Positions 23,337 to 36,137 are shown, numbered from the stretch's first letter. The stretch is DNA of 64,000 bases from Paguma larvata (GCA_030068075.1 CM057842.1:40758659-40822658), one strand, 5' to 3'. Numbers and translations: made by a program. Notes: generated from the letters alone by a model not told the origin.

Positions 23337-23639
23337 GCATCATTTATTTTGCTTTAATTTCTTGGTCTTTAAGAAAACACTGTTCTTCATTTAAAAGGGA
23401 GTTATGAAACAAATACAGATATAATACTTTGGAGACTAAAAATATCCTTGCTATGAAATTTGTTTATTGTTTTCCCTAAAGACTTGAGAACTTGGTATCC
23501 TATTACTTCTGTAAATGTGCTTATGCATACTATTAATTTAATCTTTGATTTTTTTTGGCTTAATCTTATTTTATGGATTAAGAGGTTTTATTCTGAAACT
23601 AACTCAGAAATAGGAGAAATGTTATAAAACCTAACTAAA

Positions 23640-24180
23640 AAACTAAAACATTTATAGTTGATTCTAATTATTCATGGTAGTTGTGGTCTATAAAGTTATC
23701 AGAAGTACTAAGTAAATGCTGAACCCTGGCTTCTGGGGAAATACAGGCTTAGGTTTCCTTCAGATTCTGGTCACAACATTTTAGTCAACTATCACTGCAT
23801 AACTGTGTTTTAAGTATGTTTTCTTGTAATGACTTATTTAATGTATATTTATTCATTAACATTGGGCTCACGGCAAACAGCACTATAACTCATTCCTGAA
23901 TAATAAGTCATATAAATGTCCCCCCCCCCCCCCCCGCCCAGACATACTGTAGCCTTCTTGCACTTGGAAACACCAGGCAGTGCTTCTACAATATGCTTTT
24001 AAACAGCAGGCCATTTTAAATAGCAAAATCTCCAAAATGAGAAAAACTAAATAGACCATGAATAGGACTCTCCTGTGCAGCATGGGAATTAAAAAAAGAA
24101 GGTAGAGAATCGCCTTGTTCAGCCTCGGCTGAAACAGGTGTATTAGGCAACTCACATTTTTCTGTGCTCTCTGCACACAG
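23640..24180 (+). repeat. Ancient interspersed repeat (family not assigned)
   Basis: 'tctaattattcatggtagtt', 'gggaaatacaggcttaggtt', 'ttcattaacattgggctc' and 'cagcactataactcattcc' match a mammal-wide element I recognise but cannot name securely. A C16 run interrupts it at 23920-23935. Confidence 0.45.
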
Positions 24181-25864
24181 TTTGTATCTCACTTTAAAAG
24201 TGCTGTGAGTACTGATTTGAGGGTGATAGGTTAACTTTAGTGAGGTAAATTTATAAATTTGGTAATTTTATAAATATGGTGTCTGCAAATAATGAAGACC
24301 AGCTGTATAAGCATTTTAGGTTAGAAAAGAGAAAACTAGTTGCTTTAGTTTTACCTAATGAGCCAATTGAAGACCTTTGCTTAGTGTTTCCTTTCTTCTT
24401 TTCATTTCTTATTTGCTTATTTGAGTGTCAAATTCTAACTAGTCTTTCCTGACTAACACGATTTAGGAAGAAGCCAGGTCTTCCTCACTTTCCGCTTTCA
24501 ACCCCTGACCCTATACCTGAAATACAGTAGGCATTCACTTAAATCTTTGGAAGGGTTGTACGAACCCCTTCCTACATTTGTAAGAGGAATTTTGTGGAAT
24601 CGCTGTGAACATCAAATGTCATTAAGGTGAGTACACCTGTAACCACACACAAAAATATTAGCTATGGTGATCATTGTAATTATTTTTAATATCAGTAATT
24701 CTCATTGGTATTAATTTATAAATGATATTATATAGTTTAATACATTAATATAGGACCTTTTGTAAAAGGAGGATTGCATGTTTAATACACATTTACAATA
24801 TAACAGCGGCCTGGTGCCTCCCTTCAGACAAAGGCAGGAGCAATGATTTGTTAACAAATGAAGCTGTTAATTTTGCACTTAATAAACAAGAATGTTGAAT
24901 CTTCTTATCCCCTGGAAATATAAGGTGAAATCTTATAACAGCATCAGACACATCAGCCTAATTCTATTTTCTTATTTTTATAAGTATTTTTACCTGCATC
25001 TTTGCGATTTTGTGGTCACTTGCAGAACAAGTTGAATAGATGAACTCTCCAGTTTCCCTCCTGTTGATTTTGGTCTTATTGCTTCTTGGTTCTTCAGAGG
25101 GAATTAAGTAACCAGGAGTGCAGAGGGAGCCCTGCCACCCTGGCCGGATCCTTGGTTTCCTTCTAACAGTGGTTTTGGGCCCATCAGTATAAATTTACAG
25201 TATAAATAATTTGGTTCATAGAGACAATGATGTAGAAAAAATTTCTGAACATCGACATTTTCGGTTAATAGTACATAATTACTTGTCAAATAAGAGACTT
25301 TTAAGGGACACCTTTTTCTTCTTTTTCTCAAATATTGACTGATCCATGTTTGCACGGGCTGCCTGAGGAGTGTTTGGTCTGTGCTTTTTCAGAATGGTCG
25401 TCAGCAAACATAATGAGCCTTGGACCCACCCAGTGGCTTTGCTGACAGATGTCTGCGCAAGGATTTTTAACGTCCTGCTGACTGTGCTGGTCCTGTCGAG
25501 ACTCACAGCAGGAAACTTGTCTTTTGCAGCTCAGCTTATGAATATAACCTTCGCATGTTTGGAAATACTCCTTCTGAGGCAGGATTTATACTTATGCCTT
25601 GATTCCAAGTGCTTATTTTGATATCAGTGTTAAACAGGAGAAAGAAGAGCTGACAGTGATTCCCCTTGCACTTTTCATTATGTTAAAACTATCTGTTACC
25701 AGTATCTCGTTCTTTATTGCATTTACCGCTGTGTATAAGCCTTGGAAGTGATAAAAGAGTTCCTTACAAATTCACATTCCAGAAATGCTGACTCTGATTT
25801 TAAGTACTGTAAACATATCTAAGTGGCAGACGTATCATTTTCATTAAAAATGCTTTAAGTCAGG
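24180..25864. other. Repeat-poor interval
   Basis: No clear repeat except a possible weak L2 trace near 24440-24550. 25350-25620 is GC-richer and contains open frames of 75-83 codons on both strands that match no known protein. It could be conserved non-coding sequence; not testable here. Confidence 0.35.
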
Positions 25865-26063
25865 GGCAGCCAGGCAGCTCAGTCGGTTAAGCGTCTGACT
25901 TCGGCTCAGGTCATAGTGTGACAGACAGTTCATGAGTTCGAGCCCTGTTTGGAACTCTCCCCTCTAAGCACGGAATCTGATTTGGCTCTTCTGTCTCCCT
26001 CTTCTCTGCCCCTTCCTCCCTTGTGCTTTCTCTTTCTTTGTCGAAAATAAATAAACATCTAAA
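25865..26063 (+). repeat. SINEC, sense
   Basis: 'cagccaggcagctcagtcgg' through 'gaaaataaataaacatct'. The TSD contains 'ttttaagtcagg / ctttaagtcagg' on either side. Confidence 0.93.
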
Positions 26064-27180
26064 AATGTTTTAAGTCAGGACCATAAAAGTTTGGGTCGTT
26101 ACCGCAAAGACGACGGCTACTGCGTGAGTGGGAACCTAATCTTTTAGGCACTGGTGGGGCTCTCTGTGACAAGTACACATATTTAATCACAAACTTTTTC
26201 TTGCTTCCACTATGTCCTTATTTAATCTGCTGTTTTACTTATGGAAGTCAAGTCAGCTTTTATAGTCATTTAGTACATCCTTGTAAAACAATTATTTTCT
26301 AAATATAAAATTTTTATATTAGAAACAAAGTCTGCAGCACCACAGTGGAAATTAATATAGCGAACATAATTAGTGAGTTCGATTCGCCATGCCTCAGGAG
26401 GTAAATCTTGTTGGGAGGGGAGGGATTGATGTTCTTCCCTAAATGAAGTACCAATGTTTTTTAATGATTATTATCAACCTGATTTATAGGCTTATGGTAA
26501 GACCAAATAAATGTTTATTAATTTTGTTTGCATATAAATATATAGATACAGCATAGTGCTTTAGGTTAGTTTATAAAATAAACATTGTACTTCCGTTAAG
26601 TAATGAACTATTACGCAGTTACTAAAGTTGAGAAATGCTGAAGTAGAACCTATAAAAGAAAACTTGCTTAGATGGGAAAGAAATACATTGAATTCTCAAT
26701 CAGCTAGATCTTTTCCCGTTTTTCTGAAAAAATAAGCTCATGTGAAACAAACAAAAAACAAAACAAAAAAACAACCCAGAAAACAATAACTATGGAATAT
26801 TTATTCAGAAATCAAAGGTCAAGCAGGATATGTTCCAATATTTGTTGAGATACTGTTGAATCTCTTTATCTTTCACCTCTGTGCTCCTATCAAAGATTTC
26901 GAATCAGGAATCTGAGCCACTGTGACTTGAATATCATGAACGCATTTGTGTGTCTCACACTGTGCTTCCTAGGGCTCTTACGGAGAAAGGCTATAGAAGA
27001 TTTTTAACAATAAAGGTTAAGATCAAACAGGCTGATTCTGACTCACTGACTTAAGTAGAAAAATAATCAGAAGTCATATTACTCGTGTAATATTATTTGG
27101 TTGCATGTGCTTAGAAAAAATAAACTAGAGTTACATTTAAGTGATATGTAAAAACCAATGACCATATACAAAAGACAATT
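26064..27180. other. Interval without recognised features
   Basis: AT-rich. 26338-26402 weakly resembles 27414-27478. No other repeat identified. Confidence 0.4.
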
Positions 27181-27184
27181 TGTT

Positions 27185-27405
27185 GTTCAAAATAGCACGT
27201 TTTCATTCTTTTTATGGCTGAAGAATACTCCTGTGTGTGTGTGCGTGTGTGTGTGTGTGTGTATGTGTGTTACAATATCTTTATCCATTCATCCATTAGT
27301 ATATACTTGGGTTATTTTTATGTCTTGGCTCTTGTAAATAATGCTGCAATGAACATGGGGGTGCATATATTCTTCTTTTTCTGAATATGAGATTACTATG
27401 TTAGT
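27185..27405 (-). repeat. L1 ORF2 3' fragment, antisense
   Basis: 'ttttatggctgaagaatact', then a GT microsatellite, 'tatctttatccattcatcc', 'ttggctcttgtaaataatgc' and 'tgcaatgaacatgggggtgc' are the reverse of the L1 ORF2 end. It is the same region as 55970-56130 in opposite orientation. Confidence 0.88.
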
Positions 27406-27559
27406 AAAAGTATACCACAGTGAAAACTAACATAGTCAATGTAATTAATAAGTTGGATTTACCACATCCCAGGATGGAATGTATTTGGACCTTCAGAAGA
27501 GAAGTTAACTGGAATTCAGCTTTTAGACCGCCTAATTGGCATAAAGTTACAAGTCATTA

Positions 27560-27640
27560 ATTTATTCCATTTTATTGATTTAATAAACATTTATAGAATG
27601 CTTCCTGTGTGCCAGACACTAGAATGCCATTGTAAGATAT
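27560..27640 (-). repeat. L2 3' tip, antisense
   Basis: 'aataaacatttatagaatgc' and 'ttcctgtgtgccagacact' match the reversed L2 terminus. Confidence 0.6.
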
Positions 27641-27716
27641 TTTAGATTATTTATTATTGTAATGATACTTACTAAAATGATAATTTATAGACAGATGGAA
27701 CTTGGGCATTTTTTCT

Positions 27717-27950
27717 CTTTCCTTGCTTCCTGTCCTCCTTCCTTCTCTCTTCCTTCCTTCCTTTCTTTCTTTTTTCTTTCCTTCCTTCCTTCCTTCCTTC
27801 CTTCCTTCTTCCTTCCTCCCTCCCTCCCTCCCTCCCTCGCTCCCTCCTTCCCTCCCTCCTTCCTTCCTTCTTTCCTTTCTTTCCTTCCTTCCTTCTTTGT
27901 CTCTTTCTTTCTTTATCTCTCTCTCTTTCTTTATTTCCTTCTTTCTTTCA
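27717..27950 (+). repeat. (TTCC)n / (CCCT)n pyrimidine tract
   Basis: About 230 bp of almost pure pyrimidine tetramers, with a central CCTC-rich block at about 27815-27860. Open frames across it are low-complexity artefacts. Confidence 0.97.
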
Positions 27951-28440
27951 TGTTTGCCATAAATACGATTCCACCAGTTCATTTCTGTTTATAAACACAA
28001 TTTGCCTTCCCATCATTATTTCACATCTAACAGAGTATAGAGAGAAAAGGGAAGGTCTGTTAGAATTATAAGGAGCTAAAGGCCCATGCAGAATTACTCT
28101 CCTTACATAAACAATGACCATACCAAAAGGTTAGGGAAGAAGTCAAAGAACAAACAGCATTTAATTTGTGAGAGTTTCTGGTGCTGTAAAAGCACAGAAG
28201 GAGCAGCTGCTTAAACATTACTTGCCCTTTGACTAATGGACAAAGGCAATGAATGGGACGTACATGTGTAAGACTTAAAACAGTAGTAATACTATCACCA
28301 CCTCCACTGAAAAAAGAACTTTTTAAAAAGTCGTTTGAAGTTATAATAAGAAAGAGGCCATGGATGCAGAATTACCCATTGTTTTGTTCTTTAAAAGTGT
28401 GGGTGTGGAAAAATAATTTTCCCTCTGCTTTTCTAGGTTC
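27951..28440. other. Interval without recognised features
   Basis: No repeat or gene recognised. Confidence 0.4.
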
Positions 28441-28444
28441 TTGA

Positions 28445-29060
28445 CTGAGAATCCTCATAATAAAAGACAGATTAACAGGAGAAAAAACAATCAGCTGGCC
28501 GGGTAGCTCACTTTAACAGGAGAAAAAACAAACATAAGTTTAATAACATGTATACCTCCTATATACATGGGAGATACTCAGGAAAACTGAGGAATTCTCC
28601 AAAATACTCCATGCCATCACCTTAAATACCTTCCTCAGCGAAAGCAAAGATGTCGGAGGAAAGGGAAGGCCTGTTAGGGAAGGTTACTAAGAGAAGCACA
28701 GTGAACAAAGGTCGGGTTGTTCCATAGATTGAGGTTGTTGCCTTTCTTATGGATAAGAGCTTTTAGAGATTTAGAGTCATCCCTCCGCTTCCTGGTACAG
28801 CCATGAAGACACTCTGACAAATAGAAAATTCTCTCCTAAATGTAAATGCCTCTTACAAAACAGTAACTCTCAGTTTCTCCAGTGCCTGCTGTTTCTTAAA
28901 GATAATAAGCCTAAAATAATCCTCATGCCACAGAGGCGTATTTTAGCGGGCATTTTCTACTCCTCTTCACAAGTAACTCTTTTCCTCTGTTCTGAGTAAT
29001 CCCAGATTCAGACTTCCACCAGGGTCCCAGATACAACTGTAAAAGGAAATGTTAGCCCTG
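28445..29060 (-). repeat. Candidate LTR-like element (family not assigned)
   Basis: 'taataaaagacagattaac', 'gtttaataacatgtatacct', 'catgggagatactcagg' and 'tcttcacaagtaactctttt' look like an LTR read in reverse. Its left end resembles the start of the 45285-46030 element. I cannot name the family. Confidence 0.4.
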
Positions 29061-30620
29061 TTCTAAAACAAATGAAAAATAAATTATCTGCCTTTGGGTA
29101 TGCAGTTTGGATTGAAAGTATCATAATGTCAGTGAAGCTTAATTTGCTAAGCAAATGAAAAAGATCGATAAAGCACAGAAATGACTTTGGCTTTTCTTTT
29201 TTACTTCCTTTACTATTAACTATTTGCTACTTAGCAAATGTCAGGCCGCTTATCTAGCGAGGAAGTACGCTCTCTTCTACTGAGCGCAGGCGTATGTTTT
29301 AAGAAATGATTGTAAGTGGGCGTATAAAATCATCATTTGGTTTGAGTTTAGAAGATAGAGCTCTAGCACATCTCCTTCCTGGGGGAGGGTGGGAATCAGA
29401 ATCCCAGCGAAACCATCTCCAAGGAAATGCTCCTCTCATATCCATTCAACTTTTCATCTTTTGTGTTTCACCTTTGATGTGGTAAAGGGTTTAGGTCCCT
29501 TCTTGGAGAGTGCTGAGATTTATGTAGCATATTATTTGGAATGTATTTCTTGCGTTTCTTGGTGCTCCAGATGAATTTCCTATTTTAACATCCCATTATG
29601 CACTTAATTACTTAACTGATAAATACTTACTGGGTTTTTCTCCAAATTGAAAATTATTACCGGCCCATCACTGAGTTAAGATCTCTACTCAAATGTATAG
29701 ATTTTTATGTCTTTTATAGATGTTACAAGTGACAAAAACTTAACTCAAGCTACTTAATACTAAATACAGAATTCATTACTTCAGTTATGAAAAGCGTGTG
29801 AAAGTATGGGTGGCCCTGGCCTTAGAGACCTGGCAGCTAGGCCTCCAGTGCCTTTACCTCTCTCATCCCCATCTCTGCTTCTCTTCCTTGACCAGGGCCC
29901 AGTTGGGCAAGAGCACCTGGTCTGGGGATTACCCCAGACCAGGTTTGACCACTTGCCACTGACAAAATCCAAAGCAGAGAGATGAGTGGCAGTGAAACAA
30001 GAGAGGGATTATTTTAGTGAGGCCAACACCAGGAAGATCATGAACTAATGTCGCATAGACTGTCTCCAAAGTACTGATAGTACTTCTAGGTTTCTATAAG
30101 GAAAATGTGGGAGATATAAAGGTCGTGTTGACCATTGTCTTGGGGTCCATCACGGGGCCATTGTTGCTTCAGGAGATAGTTTGGGTTCCCATCGCAGGAT
30201 GCTTTGCCCGTCTGGTCTTTTGCCCTGGTTAAATGAGAAGCTGGAAAGACGAATTTCAAATATATAGACTAAGGTTGAAATTGAGGTAGTTGAAGTCCTC
30301 ATTCATTTGTGAACATTTTTTCCCCTTTCTTTTCTCTTTTCTCTTTTTCTCTGTTTTCCTTTCTCATTTATTCTCCACGAGTTTAGAACCATGGTCATGG
30401 GCAGTTTCTGACTCATGCTTTCATAGATTTATGACCTTGAAGGAAAATAGGGTTTAGAAACTCTTAGGGAATCATTTTCATTGCCCACCCTTGGGTCACA
30501 GGTTCATCTCTTGGACCTATCACAGTGAGCTGGAGACGTTAGAGGTTGTAAGTGCCCCACTTTAGACCCTGAGCCCACACCTGAAACAAAATTTGTGGGA
30601 AGTTATTTAAAAATTGAGGG
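29061..30620. other. Interval with possible old LTR sequence
   Basis: 29970-30590 has LTR-like phrases ('gtgaggccaacaccagg', 'tcttggggtccatcacggg'), but I cannot assign it. A pyrimidine-rich block lies near 30320-30370. The rest is unrecognised. Confidence 0.3.
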
Positions 30621-30623
30621 AGG

Positions 30624-30805
30624 GGCTCCTGGATGGCTCAGTCAATTGAGTGTCCAACTCTTGATTTCAGTTCAGGTCATGATCCCATGGTCATGAGATA
30701 GAGCCTCCCATCAAGCTCTGCATTGGATGTGGAGCGTGCTTGAGATTCTTTCTCTCCCTCTCTCTCTACCCTAATACCTCACCGGCAATCTCTCTTTAAA
30801 ATAAT
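30624..30805 (+). repeat. SINEC, sense, older type
   Basis: 'ggggctcctggatggctcag', 'agttcaggtcatgatccc', 'aagctctgcattggatgtgg' and a CT tract ending in TTTAAAATAA. Confidence 0.88.
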
Positions 30806-30937
30806 GGAGAGGTGGAAGACAGATATATAATAGTTGTTCATCCTATCATGAACGAAATACCATAAGGGGAGAAATACAGAGTTAAATTAGAGCAGAGCAG
30901 TTAAACTAATGTACATCGATTTTTCTTTGGGTTTCTT

Positions 30938-31151
30938 TTTTTTTTCTTTTCTTTTTTTTAAATGTTTATTTTCAAGAGACAGAGCATGAGCAGGAGAGAG
31001 GCAGAGAGAGAAGGAGACACAGAATCTGAAGGAGGCTCCAGGCTCTGAGCTGCCAGCACAGAGCCCGACATGGGGCTTGAACTCACAAACCATGAGATCA
31101 TGACCTGAGGTAAAGTCAGACACTTAACTGACTGGGCCACTCAAGTGCCCC
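30938..31151 (-). repeat. SINEC, antisense
   Basis: T-rich tail through 'gggccactcaagtgcccc'. The exact 15-bp TSD 'ttctttgggtttctt' is at 30923-30937 and 31152-31166. Confidence 0.97.
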
Positions 31152-31169
31152 TTCTTTGGGTTTCTTAAA

Positions 31170-33250
31170 GTATATATGCCTATATTTATCACAGTAAGGT
31201 TGGTAGTGAGTTCAGGGGGATAGGGTGAAGTAATGAGAGGAGAGATTGTGCATTACAGAAGAATTGAATTGTTGGAGATTAATATGTGAAGAGGGCATAG
31301 ATTGGAAAAGAATAAAGTGAAAGGACTACCACAGAGACCTGGTTAGAGGATGGGGAGATAAGTAGGAGGTAGAGAGACAGAGATAATGAGAGAAAAAGAT
31401 CAAAGAGTGATGTGGGTACAAGAATAGAGGGAGAGAAAGGATCAGAAAGTGTAGTATGTGGTGAGAAAACTAAACTGATATTATTATCATTATTAATAAT
31501 AATATTAATATTATCTTTGGTTTGCTCTTTTTTGCCAACTAGAAGATTTTGGCTTTATAAGGAAACTTATTGTAATTTGAGAATTGTGAGTAAAATTAAT
31601 TCTAGATTTATAAGTTCCTTTCAATATGGTATGAACAAATATAATAACAATTCTCAAGAAATAGGCTATTTTTAGTCAGTGGAAGGTAGAACACTATATA
31701 TTTTAAAATCATACAATACTTCAAACATTGTGGAGGGAGAACAAAGCTGTCTCCAATAATGCATGAATGATCTGTATTATAGAAGTACTTTTCTGATAGA
31801 ACACTTCAAATACCGTTTGGCTGTCACTTCTCCCTGGTTTGCTTTGTATCCCATGGAGATGATCTGACCTTAAGCTTTTGTTAGCTTCAAAGAGAGCTCC
31901 TTTCTTGCCTCATCTCTGCGGGACTGAAGAAACAGACCCTTGGTTAACAACAGGAACCAAATTGATTTTAATATTGTGAATTCTTTACTCTGATGCAGGA
32001 AATGTTATCTGGCCATCACTGTGGTTTAGTGACTATAGGACCGGATTAGAGTTCAAAATACAAATCAACTCTGTGGATCTGGTATAGCTATTAGTTCCAG
32101 AGGTAGAGTGTATTCGGTGGCCCTCTTGACAGTCATCTGCGATTATGTTAATAAACCTCCTGAGTGGACTTGTTACTTCAACCTCAGTATACACAACCAG
32201 TCTTCTTCATGGTTTTCAGTGATTATAATTCTGGAATGGGGCATTATATCAATAATATCATTATCAATATTTAATCCTGAAAAGGGACAAAATATGAATG
32301 TTGTTTGAATATATCCAGTGAGCTCTCAGAATTTGAGTCCATTTTGTTAAATAGACATGAAAATATGTTCTTTAAGGAAATATATCTTGGAGGCTGAGGT
32401 AATACAATGGGCCCGATTATTATACACTCCTGTGAATTATGGATCTGACCAAGTATCCAGCTTTACTGAGATGTTAATCAGGAGACACAGGAAGCACTGT
32501 TTAAAACTGGTTCCAGTGCCTGGTCTGATGCGGAGAGAAAGGACCTGGGAACTTCATTCCCTGAAGGTCAAGGACTTCTTTCTGTTTTTACTGTACCTTA
32601 TGAGTGCCTAAGGAAGAAGTCCTTGAACTCCAGTGAATGAAGCTTCCAGATTCTTTCTTGCTGCACCAGAGTATGCACTTGGCCCACTTTTACAGCAGAG
32701 ATCTGAAAGTGACATGTGACATTTTCATTACTTGCACAGAAGATAAGTTATAAAAATCTCCATTTTATATCCACATCATTGCATAGCTTTGTCCAAACAC
32801 CATGCCACATAAACCATAGCTTCCAGGTCTGTTTACCAGAGGCAGAGCTAGACAGTCAACATTTCATAGATCAGGACTCTCCCGTCAGTCACGGCCATTA
32901 CCTTACTCTCCAGGAGGGGTCATCTGTTGGTAAAGGGAAAGAACGAATGGCAGACCTGCTGCATAGCCATATTTTTCTACATACTTTCTAGGTGATGTGG
33001 ATATAGAGATGAGGAAAGCGCTCCTCGCCCTCAGATATTTTTACAGTCTACGGAGAGGAACACAAAACCAGTACCACAGATAATAAATCCGAAACCCTAA
33101 ACATGGTACATGGCATATAATAGATCTCTCAGTAGATGGCAATATTTAAAAAAATGGTATTAACAAGGCAATAGTGAGGCTATAACATGGTTTACTATTA
33201 TAAGAAAGGTGAAGTCTTAGTGGATACTATAATTGGTACAAGTTTCAAGT
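31170..33250. other. Long repeat-poor interval
   Basis: About 2 kb with no confident repeat; 31990-32100 has a weak MIR-like feel. Open frames of 66-91 codons match nothing known. Confidence 0.35.
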
Positions 33251-33252
33251 TT

Positions 33253-33395
33253 ACGCATTCTGCTGACACGTACCAGTTTTTCATGTGCCAGATACTGTAT
33301 GAGGATAAATAAAACAGAAATCCTGGTTCCTGTGAGCTTTCAGTCTTTGAGGAGACACAGCCAAGTAAACAAATAATACACTATGACATTATGTT
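33253..33395 (-). repeat. L2 3' fragment, antisense
   Basis: 'tcatgtgccagatactgta', 'gaaatcctggttcctgtgag' and 'ctttcagtctttgaggaga' match the reversed L2 end. Confidence 0.65.
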
Positions 33396-33399
33396 ATGT

Positions 33400-33772
33400 G
33401 AAATAGGTCTGACAGAAGAAGACAAATACTGTTCTAATTTATGTGTATATATTCTCACTTATATGTGGAAGCTAAAAAAGTTTGGACTCAAAGATAGAGT
33501 AGAATGGTGGTTACCAGGGCTTGTGGATGGGGGCGATAGGGAGTTGTTGATCAAAGTGTACAAACTTAGAGTTATAAGGCAAATACATCTGGGGATGTAA
33601 GTTACAGTACAGTTCAGAACACTATGTTATTCTCGAACATTGTTAAGAGAGTAGAACTTAATATTATCACCACACATACAGAGAGAGAGAGAGAAAGAGA
33701 GAGGAGAGAGAGAAATGTAATTATGTGGGATGATGGAGGTGTTAAAAGCATATGTTATGACCAGAGTGCTTT
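33400..33772 (+). repeat. L1 3' UTR fragment (L1MA-like)
   Basis: 'gaagacaaatactgttctaa', 'agagtagaatggtggttacc', 'agttacagtacagttcagaa', 'gagagtagaacttaatatta' and 'gggatgatggaggtgttaa' follow an older L1 3' end. It includes a GA microsatellite at 33670-33715. Confidence 0.78.
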
Positions 33773-33789
33773 AAAAAATCTATTGATTA

Positions 33790-33982
33790 GGGGCGCCTGG
33801 GTGGCTCAGTCGGTTAAGAGCCTGAGCCAGGTTATGATCTTGTGGTCAGTGAGTTCAAGCCCCACGTCGGGCTCTTGTGCAGGCATTCGGAGCCTGGAGC
33901 CTGCTTCTGATTCTGTCTCCCTCTCTCTCTGCCTGTCCCCTCCTCACTCAAGCTCTCTCTGTCTCTCTCTCTCAAAAAAAAT
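33790..33982 (+). repeat. SINEC, sense
   Basis: Begins 'ggggcgcctgggtggctcag'. The TSD 'aatctattgatta / atatccattgatta' is at about 33777 and 33980. The middle is shortened. Confidence 0.95.
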
Positions 33983-33989
33983 ATCCATT

Positions 33990-35700
33990 GATTAACTTTA
34001 GCAGAGCTAAATTTGGCCTCCAGAAATGCAGAATCGATGTACAAGTTCAATCTTGAGGGATGAGTAATCACTTACTGAGTAAAGAAAGAAGATAAAGTCT
34101 TTTCAGAGGGAAGGAGTGATGTGGGCAAAACCATAAGGGCATGGGGAGCTGTGAATACTTAAGTTGGTTCTCTCCGGGTGACGATGAGGGAAAACATGGG
34201 AAAAGTAGATTGGAATCATATGATACATGATGCCAGCAAGAGAGAATTAGAATAAAAATGACAAACATTGCTTCTAACTTTTGAGAAATATGTTCCAGTT
34301 ACAAGATTTGGTACAAATGATGTGTCTTGGGTAATTTTAGCATTTTAGGAAGACAAAATTAATCTGTGGATTTTACAAATGGTAATCTAGTCCAACTGCT
34401 ACTGACATACGGTGTTGGGATTTGCATCCAGAATGGAATTACTGAAAACCCATTCTGCCTCTTTGATATCTCCATGACTCTAGCTCCCATAGGTTTGGAG
34501 TTCGCACACTGGCTTAACCTAATAGGGAAGTAATGAAACCACATCAGCAACAGTTAGTCCCCATCCACAGAGGGCACACTTCCGGAGCAGTGAGCTTACT
34601 TGGAAATACGATATCAAAACAAGTTCATTACCACTCTCTTGTCCTTTCTGTCAAGGTTGCAATTCCTGGCTTCTCTTTAACACAAAGTGTTTGACCACCT
34701 CCACCTTGAAGGTTTCGGTAGGGAAATGAAAAGATTATTCCTCAGTTTCAGAAAGCTATATTGGTCAAAAATTTGAAGGAAAATGGAAGTTTAGAGAATG
34801 TAGGTTTAGAAAAAATTATTGGAAGCCTGCTATAAAAATTCATGAGAATGCAAAAGAACACTATTTTTCCTGTTTAAGAGAATTCAGAGCCAAAATCCTA
34901 TTGGCAATTCTAACCCAATAAAACAAGCAAAAGTGACTTGTTAGAGCATGGAGTTATATTTGGAGTACCATTATCATTCACTGAATGATTCAACACTTAA
35001 TGGAAGTGATTTTTGGTTGCTCAGAGAAGGGATTCTTCTGCAATTATATCGTTCTTTGCCGAGACTCTGCATTGTCTAGTCAAAAGTGTACGGAGCAAAA
35101 TGCAGAATTCTCGCTGTGAAAATCACTTCTTCTAAAGCAATGCTTCATTGCCGTATAATAGTTGCCACTGTGGTGCTTGTACTTTATGGAAATTGCCTTC
35201 CTGCTTGGGACTCTTCATCCAAAAAGAAGTCACTTCTTTGGGTGACTGGGTGGCAGATTTTATTTAGCAATTATTCTATAATAAATTACACTGTAATTCT
35301 ACCTGATCATGAATAAATTTTACTTCCGTTTTGACTCTGTTAGCAATGTCGAATTCAGATTGCATGACAAAGCACAGTGTTGATGAAAACAGTATTTCAG
35401 CAGTTATCATGTATTTATGGTATGTTAGTAGCAAAGAAGAATAGTTTGAGTTCTCTCATTCCAGGGAAAGAGCTCTGTAACAAAGAAGTACCTAGAGGTT
35501 AAAAAGTCACTTTTAGTTCACGTAATGTTTGATCCAAACATTTACACAACACCTTCTTTGTCACTGTCACTTGCTAGTGACTCTGGATATTTCAATGAAT
35601 ATAGTAGTGTCTTTGGAATTGCAAAATACAGCATGAAAGAAAATTGTTCTAGAGTTGATTGAATGTTCTTTGTGTTCAGGGACATCTAATTGTTAAAAAA
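33990..35700. other. Interval without recognised features
   Basis: Unique-looking sequence; no repeat, RNA gene or exon that I can support. Confidence 0.4.
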
Positions 35701-35729
35701 AAACAATATTTGGTTGAGTAACTTTAAAG

Positions 35730-36050
35730 GTCAATGTGGCTTTATTTAATGATTCATGAATTGGGCAAATAGAAAGGACCTCGCAAATAGAAAGGAGCTC
35801 TGAAATGCTGCACAAAATGGGAGACTTCTAAGCGAAAGAGGGCAGGAACAAGGAAAAAGTGGATTAGCTCACCTATGTTGGGTACAGTGGGTCTCTCAGG
35901 CCAGTTTCCTCACTACTGCTGACCACAGAATTCCTGATTGACTACTTTAAGGTTATACTCCAGGGAGAGACTGAAACTGCAGTTTTGTTATGTGTTAAGC
36001 CTTGTTTTCTTGATGTGAGGACTAGTACAAATGACTCCATTTTGGTCTTT
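35730..36050 (-). repeat. Candidate LTR, antisense (family not assigned)
   Basis: 'tggctttatttaatgattca', 'atgttgggtacagtgggtc', 'tcctgattgactactttaag' and 'atgactccattttggtc' resemble a mammalian ERVL-class LTR in reverse. There are no internal retroviral genes. Family name not certain. Confidence 0.45.
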
Positions 36051-36137
36051 AAAAAAAAAAAAAGCACACAGTGAATGAATTAATGGTGAAATGATGATGA
36101 ACTTAAGAACATTCATAACACCTGTCATAATTATAAT

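Noticed and set aside
22501..23343. 280-codon minus-strand open frame rich in Ser-Ile-His-Pro-Tyr-Leu
   Set aside because: It is the translation of the GATA/GATG array. Frames stay open because the tetramers lack minus-strand stops in one phase; there is no domain or splice context.
25370..25621. 83-codon open frame in a GC-richer patch
   Set aside because: No similarity to a family I know, opposing open frames overlap it, and no splice-site pairing suggests an exon.
27647..27994. Lys/Glu-rich and Ser/Pro-rich open frames of 86-111 codons
   Set aside because: Translation of the TTCC/CCCT tract on both strands.
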